DNA from: an uncultured Bacilli bacterium
GTDB taxonomy: Bacteria > Bacillota_I > Bacilli_A > RF39 > UBA660
Assembly: GCA_947628635.1 (NCBI GenBank)
Contig: CANRAX010000049.1
Location: forward strand, 1-9,250
DNA: 9,250 nt
Direction of reading: 5' to 3'
Part shown: one piece after another, positions 5,362-9,250 of the stretch
Layout: each line of letters starts with the position of its first letter
How positions within the stretch are numbered: position 1 is the first letter of the stretch
Program-made: the position numbers and the translations under genes
Notes under the pieces: generated by a model
Told to the model about the DNA's origin: nothing
The model's input: the letters and a program-made list of their open reading frames with translations, nothing else
Database searches by the model: none

Positions 5362-6021
5362 ATGTATAAAATTGTCTTAACAGAAGATGAAAAAGCTCTT
5401 TCCAATTTAATTAAAATTTATTTAGAAAAAGAAAACTATGAAGTTATCTGCTTCGAAGAAGGCCAAAAAGCCATTGATTATATTGGAAATAAAGTTGATT
5501 TATGGATTTTAGATATTATGCTCAAAGATGATGTAAGTGGTTATGATATCATAAAAAAAATTAGAGAACAAGATGAAAACGTTCCCGTAATTTTTACTTC
5601 AGCTAGGGATCAAGAACTAGATAAAATATTAGGTTTAGAACTAGGAAGTGATGATTATTTAACTAAACCTTTTTCTACAAAAGAATTAGTTTTAAGAGTA
5701 AATAATATTATCAAAAGAGTTTATAAAAATACCGAAACTGACATAATTAAATATGAAGATTACTCTATTGATACAAAAAAACGTATAGTTTCTCTAAATC
5801 AAAAAGAACTAAAATTAACGACTCTTGAATTTGACCTATTAATTCTTTTTTTAAAAAATAAAACAAAGTGTTTCACAAGAGAAGAAATTTTAAATAATAT
5901 TTGGGGTAATGATTATTTCGGAAGTGATAGAGTAGTAGATGACGCCATTAGAAGACTAAGAAAGAAAATGCCAAAACTTAACTTAAAAGCCGTTTATGGC
6001 TATGGCTATCGTTTATCATGA
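5362..6021 (+). CDS. OmpR/PhoB-family response regulator
   Basis: A 219-residue two-domain transcription regulator. The receiver domain (about 2-115) has the acidic pair E8/D9, phosphoacceptor D51 in WILDIML, switch Ser80 in FTSAR, and K102 in TKPF, so all the residues needed for phosphorylation are present. A winged-helix DNA-binding domain follows (about 125-219) with the expected LTTLEFDLL, REEILNNIW and VDDAIRRLRKKM segments and the terminal YGYGYRLS wing. It probably controls genes in response to the kinase encoded just downstream. The stop TGA overlaps the kinase ATG (ATGA), giving translational coupling. GGAGG sits 5 bases before the ATG. The upstream tandem repeat may be its own operator. 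No specific subfamily (PhoP, WalR, CiaR) can be assigned from sequence alone. Confidence 0.95.
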   Translation: MYKIVLTEDEKALSNLIKIYLEKENYEVICFEEGQKAIDYIGNKVDLWILDIMLKDDVSGYDIIKKIREQDENVPVIFTSARDQELDKILGLELGSDDYLTKPFSTKELVLRVNNIIKRVYKNTETDIIKYEDYSIDTKKRIVSLNQKELKLTTLEFDLLILFLKNKTKCFTREEILNNIWGNDYFGSDRVVDDAIRRLRKKMPKLNLKAVYGYGYRLS

Positions 6022-7286
6022 TTTATCGCAAAAGTAAATTAGCCAGACAATTACTATGGCTTGTTGGTATTGCTTTTATGGTCTTATTTCTATCTTTAGG
6101 CGTTGTCCTTCCTAAAATCTTAGTCCCTGTTCTTGAAACCAATATTTATAGATATCTAAGTGAACCTTTAAAAGTTATTGATAATGATTTTGATAAAAAA
6201 CTTCTTAATACTGAAGTTGCTTACATCTACGTATTAGATGATGAAATAAAAACCAGTGATAATTTAACTTCTGTTATAAAAATTACAGATATTAAAAAAA
6301 TTGTTGCTAAAATGACATCTTCACATGGAAAAGTTATCTACAACAATAAAACCTATTATTACTATGTTTTAAATAGTGAGCATATGAAAAAAATTGCTCT
6401 ATCTAATGATACATATGTCAATAAAATTAAGACATCTATTTTAAGTGCTATTTTTCCGATTGTATTAGGAACCTTTTTACTAATAGGTTTAATACTTGTT
6501 TTATGGTCATCTATCGTTGTTAGAAAGATAGATAAATTAAAAAATAAAATTGATAATATTGATAATCCTGATTTTAATCATAAAATTGACTTTGAAACGG
6601 ATGATGAAATTAGGTCTTTAGCTTTAGCAATAGAAGATATGCGGATTTCTTTAATTAATCAAGAGAAATATCGTAATCAAATGTATCAAAATATCTCACA
6701 TGATTTTAAAACACCTCTCACCGTTATAAAATCATATATTGAAGCTGTTGAAGATAATGTTGAAACTCCTCAAAATGCTTTAAAAGTTGTCAAACAGCAA
6801 ACAGAGAAACTTGAACAAAAAGTACACTCACTTCTTTACTTAAATAAACTTGATTACCTAAAAAATTTGAATATTGAAATTGTTCCCGTTGATATGGCTT
6901 CTATCATTAATGAAGAAGTTAATAAATTTAAATTCGTTAGAGATTTAAATTATATAGTTGATATTGATAAAAAATCAAAATATTTTGGTACGAAAGAACA
7001 CTGGGAAACAATTTTCGATAATATATTGTCAAATTTTTGTCGCTATGCAAAAACTACCATAAAAATAACAGCCAAACAAAATAAAATAATTCTCTTCAAT
7101 GATGGAGAAAAGATTGCTGATGATTTACTTGAAGGAATTTTTACTCCGTTCCGTAAAGGTATCAAAGGCGAATTTGGACTTGGCTTATCTATTGTCAAAA
7201 AGACCTTAAATTTAATAGGGTATGATATTATCATTAAAAACCAAAAACGAGGGGTAGTATTTATTATTACCAAAGAAGTTCGCTAA
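6018..7286 (+). CDS. Membrane sensor histidine kinase, partner of the upstream regulator
   Basis: A 422-residue HAMP histidine kinase. Membrane segments lie at about 11-33 and 141-165. Between them is an extracytoplasmic sensor region of roughly 105 residues that I do not recognise. A HAMP linker covers about 165-215. The phosphoacceptor is His228 in NISHDFKTPL. The ATPase domain has N-box residues N335 and N339 (DNILSNF), the G1 motif FNDGE (361-363 is NDG), the F-box FTPFRKG, and G2 GEFGLGLS (384-391). All catalytic boxes are intact, so it should autophosphorylate and pass phosphate to D51 of the regulator. The ATG overlaps the regulator stop by four bases. No separate ribosome site is obvious, in keeping with coupled translation. 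The signal sensed cannot be deduced. The stop codon lies within the loop of the operon's terminator. Confidence 0.95.
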   Translation: MIYRKSKLARQLLWLVGIAFMVLFLSLGVVLPKILVPVLETNIYRYLSEPLKVIDNDFDKKLLNTEVAYIYVLDDEIKTSDNLTSVIKITDIKKIVAKMTSSHGKVIYNNKTYYYYVLNSEHMKKIALSNDTYVNKIKTSILSAIFPIVLGTFLLIGLILVLWSSIVVRKIDKLKNKIDNIDNPDFNHKIDFETDDEIRSLALAIEDMRISLINQEKYRNQMYQNISHDFKTPLTVIKSYIEAVEDNVETPQNALKVVKQQTEKLEQKVHSLLYLNKLDYLKNLNIEIVPVDMASIINEEVNKFKFVRDLNYIVDIDKKSKYFGTKEHWETIFDNILSNFCRYAKTTIKITAKQNKIILFNDGEKIADDLLEGIFTPFRKGIKGEFGLGLSIVKKTLNLIGYDIIIKNQKRGVVFIITKEVR

Positions 7287-7305
7287 TTGAGCTTCTTTTA
7301 TTTTT
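7272..7305 (+). terminator. Intrinsic terminator of the two-component operon
   Basis: AAAGAAGTTC (7272-7281) pairs with GAGCTTCTTT (7289-7298) in a 10-bp stem with one T-G wobble, around a 7-base loop. It runs into a T-rich tract (TTTTATTTTT, 7296-7305). The hairpin begins inside the kinase gene, and its loop contains the TAA stop at 7284-7286. Confidence 0.85.
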
Positions 7306-7356
7306 GTTAAATTTTAAAAATATATTGCTAAAAATTGTAAAGAAATTCGTCCTTTA

Positions 7357-7385
7357 TTTACAAAAATTTATTAACCGAGTATAAT
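7357..7385 (+). promoter_or_regulatory. Sigma-A promoter for ftsK
   Basis: TTTACA (7357-7362, 5 of 6 consensus) and a perfect TATAAT (7380-7385) are separated by exactly 17 bases. The predicted start near 7392 gives a leader of about 17 bases. This is the best promoter match in the window. It places ftsK in its own transcription unit, downstream of the kinase terminator. Confidence 0.8.
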
Positions 7386-7408
7386 TATAAATAGAGTAGA
7401 GGTGTATT

Positions 7409-9250
7409 ATGGCAAAGAGAAAAAGAAAAAAAACTTCATCTAAAAAAGATAATGAATTTATTATACAATTATATGGTGTTATTCTAATAATAGCGGCCAT
7501 TTTAGGTATGGGTAAATATGGCCCAGTTGGTCGAATGATTGCTTCATTTGGCTTATTTTTAACAGGCTCTATTTATATGCTTTTCTTAGTAACCCTATTT
7601 ATTATTGGTGGCTACTTAGTAATAAAAAGAAAATGGCCTAACTTCTTTTCAACCAAATTAGTTGGCCTATATATCTTTACAATTGGCTTTTTAATTACTA
7701 TGCATAGAGAATTTATCTTAGAAAATAACTCTAATATAACTTTAATTTTTAAAGAAACAATTGACCAATTAATAGGCGGTTTTAACAGTATTATGAATAG
7801 TGGTTCTCTTGAAGATTGGTTTGCCGTAGGTGGCGGTTTAATTGGCGGAGTATTTGCTATTATGTTTGTAAAACTCTTTTCCTTTGCTGGAATGCAAATA
7901 GTATCAATTATTTTAATGATAGCCGGTATTTCTATGTTTACAGGTTTTTCCATCGTTGACTTTATTAAAAATAATTACGATAAAGGTAAAGAAAAACTTC
8001 ATAATAAGGAAAAAACAACTCCTGAAGATAAAGAGGAGCCTTCAAATAAACACGTAATTATTAGTAATGGTAACGAAGAGGAAGAAGATACAAAACATGT
8101 TAAAGTTAGTAGTATAGATGAACTTACTAAGGTATCTCTTAAAGATAATCAACCAACTCCTTCTAGCAGTAAAGAAGATATAAAAGAAGAAATAAAGAAT
8201 AAACCTTATCAACTTCCACCCCTTAGTCTTTTAAATCAACCCAAAAAGAAATCTAAAGAAACAGATAATTCAAGTATAGAGAAAAATATTGAAAGTTTAG
8301 AAAAAGTTCTAAGAGACTTTAAAATCAACGGCAAAGTTGTTGAAGTTCACATCGGTCCAACAGTTGCTCAATATGAATTAGAAATTGCCTCAGGTACTAG
8401 AGTAAATAAAATTACTTCTTTAAATAGAGAAATAGCTTTAGCTTTATCTAAAAAAGATGTTCGTATTGAAGCTCCAATTCCTGGTAAAAATACCGTTGGA
8501 ATAGAGTTCGCCAATGACTCTCCAACACCAGTTAGTTTTTATGAAATTATTAGTAGTAATTTAATGCGTAATGCTCCTGAGAAAAAACTTATGGTTCCAC
8601 TTGGCAAAAGTATTATGGGTGATATAGGCGTTTGTGAAATAAATAAAATGCCTCATATGTTAATTGCTGGTACTACTGGTTCTGGTAAATCAGTGTGTGT
8701 TAATGGTATAATTTGTTCTATCTTAATGCGTGCAAAACCAAATGAAGTAAAACTTGTTATGGTTGATCCAAAAGTAGTTGAATTATCCGTTTACAATGGT
8801 ATCCCTCATTTATTATGTCCCGTTGTTACAGATCCTAAAAAAGCTTCCATTGCTTTAGCTAAAATGGTGGCCGAAATGGAAAGACGTTATCAAACTTTTA
8901 GTGATACCAAAACTAAAAATATTGAGTCCTACAATGATTATGTTGCTAAATGGAATAAGGACCATGCTAATAATGCTTCCGAAGAAAAAGCTAAAATGCC
9001 TTATATAGTTGTTATTATTGACGAGTTAGCTGATTTAATGATGGTAGCTGCCAAAGAAGTTGAAGACTCTATTCTTCGAATTACCCAAAAAGCTCGTGCT
9101 GCTGGAATTCACTTAGTTGTCGCAACACAAAGACCATCAACTGAAGTAATAACAGGTTTAATTAAAGCTAACATTCCATCACGTATATCTTTTGCTGTCG
9201 GTTCTGGAATAGACTCTCGGACCATTTTAGATCAAGTTGGAGCCGAAAAA
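7409..9250 (+). CDS. ftsK: FtsK/SpoIIIE-family DNA translocase (3' end outside window)
   Basis: A septum-located, ATP-driven double-stranded DNA pump that clears chromosome DNA from the closing division site. The window holds 614 residues and the frame is open at the edge. A basic N-terminus (KRKRKK) precedes four or five membrane segments at about 18-34, 44-72, 84-98, 138-156 and 159-181. A charged, probably disordered linker follows (about 190-265), then the motor. Walker A is GTTGSGKS at 421-428, with Lys427. Walker B ends in IIDELADLM, with D538 and E539. Typical FtsK segments VDPKVVELSVYNGIPHL, RITQKARAAGIHLVVATQRP and IDSRTILDQVGAEK are also present. The rest of the motor and any gamma DNA-reading domain lie beyond the edge. 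AGAGG (7398-7402) is 6 bases before the ATG. The membrane-anchored form separates it from soluble SftA-type paralogues. FtsK and SpoIIIE cannot be told apart without the C-terminus. Confidence 0.95.
   Translation, partial: MAKRKRKKTSSKKDNEFIIQLYGVILIIAAILGMGKYGPVGRMIASFGLFLTGSIYMLFLVTLFIIGGYLVIKRKWPNFFSTKLVGLYIFTIGFLITMHREFILENNSNITLIFKETIDQLIGGFNSIMNSGSLEDWFAVGGGLIGGVFAIMFVKLFSFAGMQIVSIILMIAGISMFTGFSIVDFIKNNYDKGKEKLHNKEKTTPEDKEEPSNKHVIISNGNEEEEDTKHVKVSSIDELTKVSLKDNQPTPSSSKEDIKEEIKNKPYQLPPLSLLNQPKKKSKETDNSSIEKNIESLEKVLRDFKINGKVVEVHIGPTVAQYELEIASGTRVNKITSLNREIALALSKKDVRIEAPIPGKNTVGIEFANDSPTPVSFYEIISSNLMRNAPEKKLMVPLGKSIMGDIGVCEINKMPHMLIAGTTGSGKSVCVNGIICSILMRAKPNEVKLVMVDPKVVELSVYNGIPHLLCPVVTDPKKASIALAKMVAEMERRYQTFSDTKTKNIESYNDYVAKWNKDHANNASEEKAKMPYIVVIIDELADLMMVAAKEVEDSILRITQKARAAGIHLVVATQRPSTEVITGLIKANIPSRISFAVGSGIDSRTILDQVGAEK

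Noticed and set aside
7043..7273. Minus-strand open frame of 76 codons
   Set aside because: It is antisense to the ATPase domain of the histidine kinase, whose motifs are all intact. There is no ribosome site and no recognisable protein.
7612..7953. Minus-strand open frame of 113 codons
   Set aside because: It is antisense to the membrane-spanning part of FtsK, which has a clear promoter and intact frame. There is no independent support.
1..9250. Mycoplasma-type code, tRNA or rRNA genes, CRISPR arrays, insertion sequences, prophage genes
   Set aside because: TGA terminates at least two real genes, so the code is standard. No cloverleaf, rRNA, spaced direct-repeat array, transposase or phage-like gene was found on either strand.

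Overview
The window is low-GC DNA with standard Firmicutes signals: AAAGGGG or GGAGG ribosome sites, sigma-A type promoters and short intergenic gaps. TGA acts as a stop (end of the response regulator at 6019-6021, end of the ylbJ-like gene at 3185-3187) and TGG codes for Trp. The genetic code is therefore 11, not the Mycoplasma/Spiroplasma code. Gene content and composition suggest an uncultured, host-associated member of the Bacilli (RF39- or Erysipelotrichia-like). This placement is inferred; no rRNA or other strong phylogenetic marker is present.

Left part (1-3176) is a type IV pilus or pseudopilus locus. A GspE/PilB-family assembly ATPase reads leftwards off the window edge. Two pilin-like proteins with class III prepilin signals read rightwards as a translationally coupled pair. 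The two transcription units are separated by 94 bp, which holds two candidate promoters facing each other. The ATPase lacks the usual N-terminal domain but has a tail of at least about 245 residues, rich in Q, N, P and V and carrying repeated I-P-x-G motifs. This is the most unusual protein feature in the window.

Middle part (3185-5181) holds a divergent pair: a YlbJ-like membrane protein (minus strand) and a YlbL/SepM-type membrane-anchored PDZ-Lon protease (plus strand). The homologues of both are near neighbours in Bacillus subtilis. A clear intrinsic terminator at 5150-5181 closes ylbL.

Right part (5182-9250) begins with a 180-base leader dense in signals: a tandem 10-bp repeat, a 14-bp palindrome, three strong Shine-Dalgarno sequences of which only the last precedes an ATG, and an extended -10. 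Next comes an OmpR-type response regulator and its histidine kinase, overlapping by four bases and ended by a terminator whose loop contains the kinase stop codon. An FtsK/SpoIIIE DNA translocase with its own well-formed promoter then runs off the right edge.

The pilus genes would build a surface or DNA-uptake fibre. YlbL-type proteases trim membrane or secreted peptides. The two-component pair senses an unknown envelope signal, and FtsK moves DNA at division. The terminators and promoters seen indicate that these are separate transcription units.
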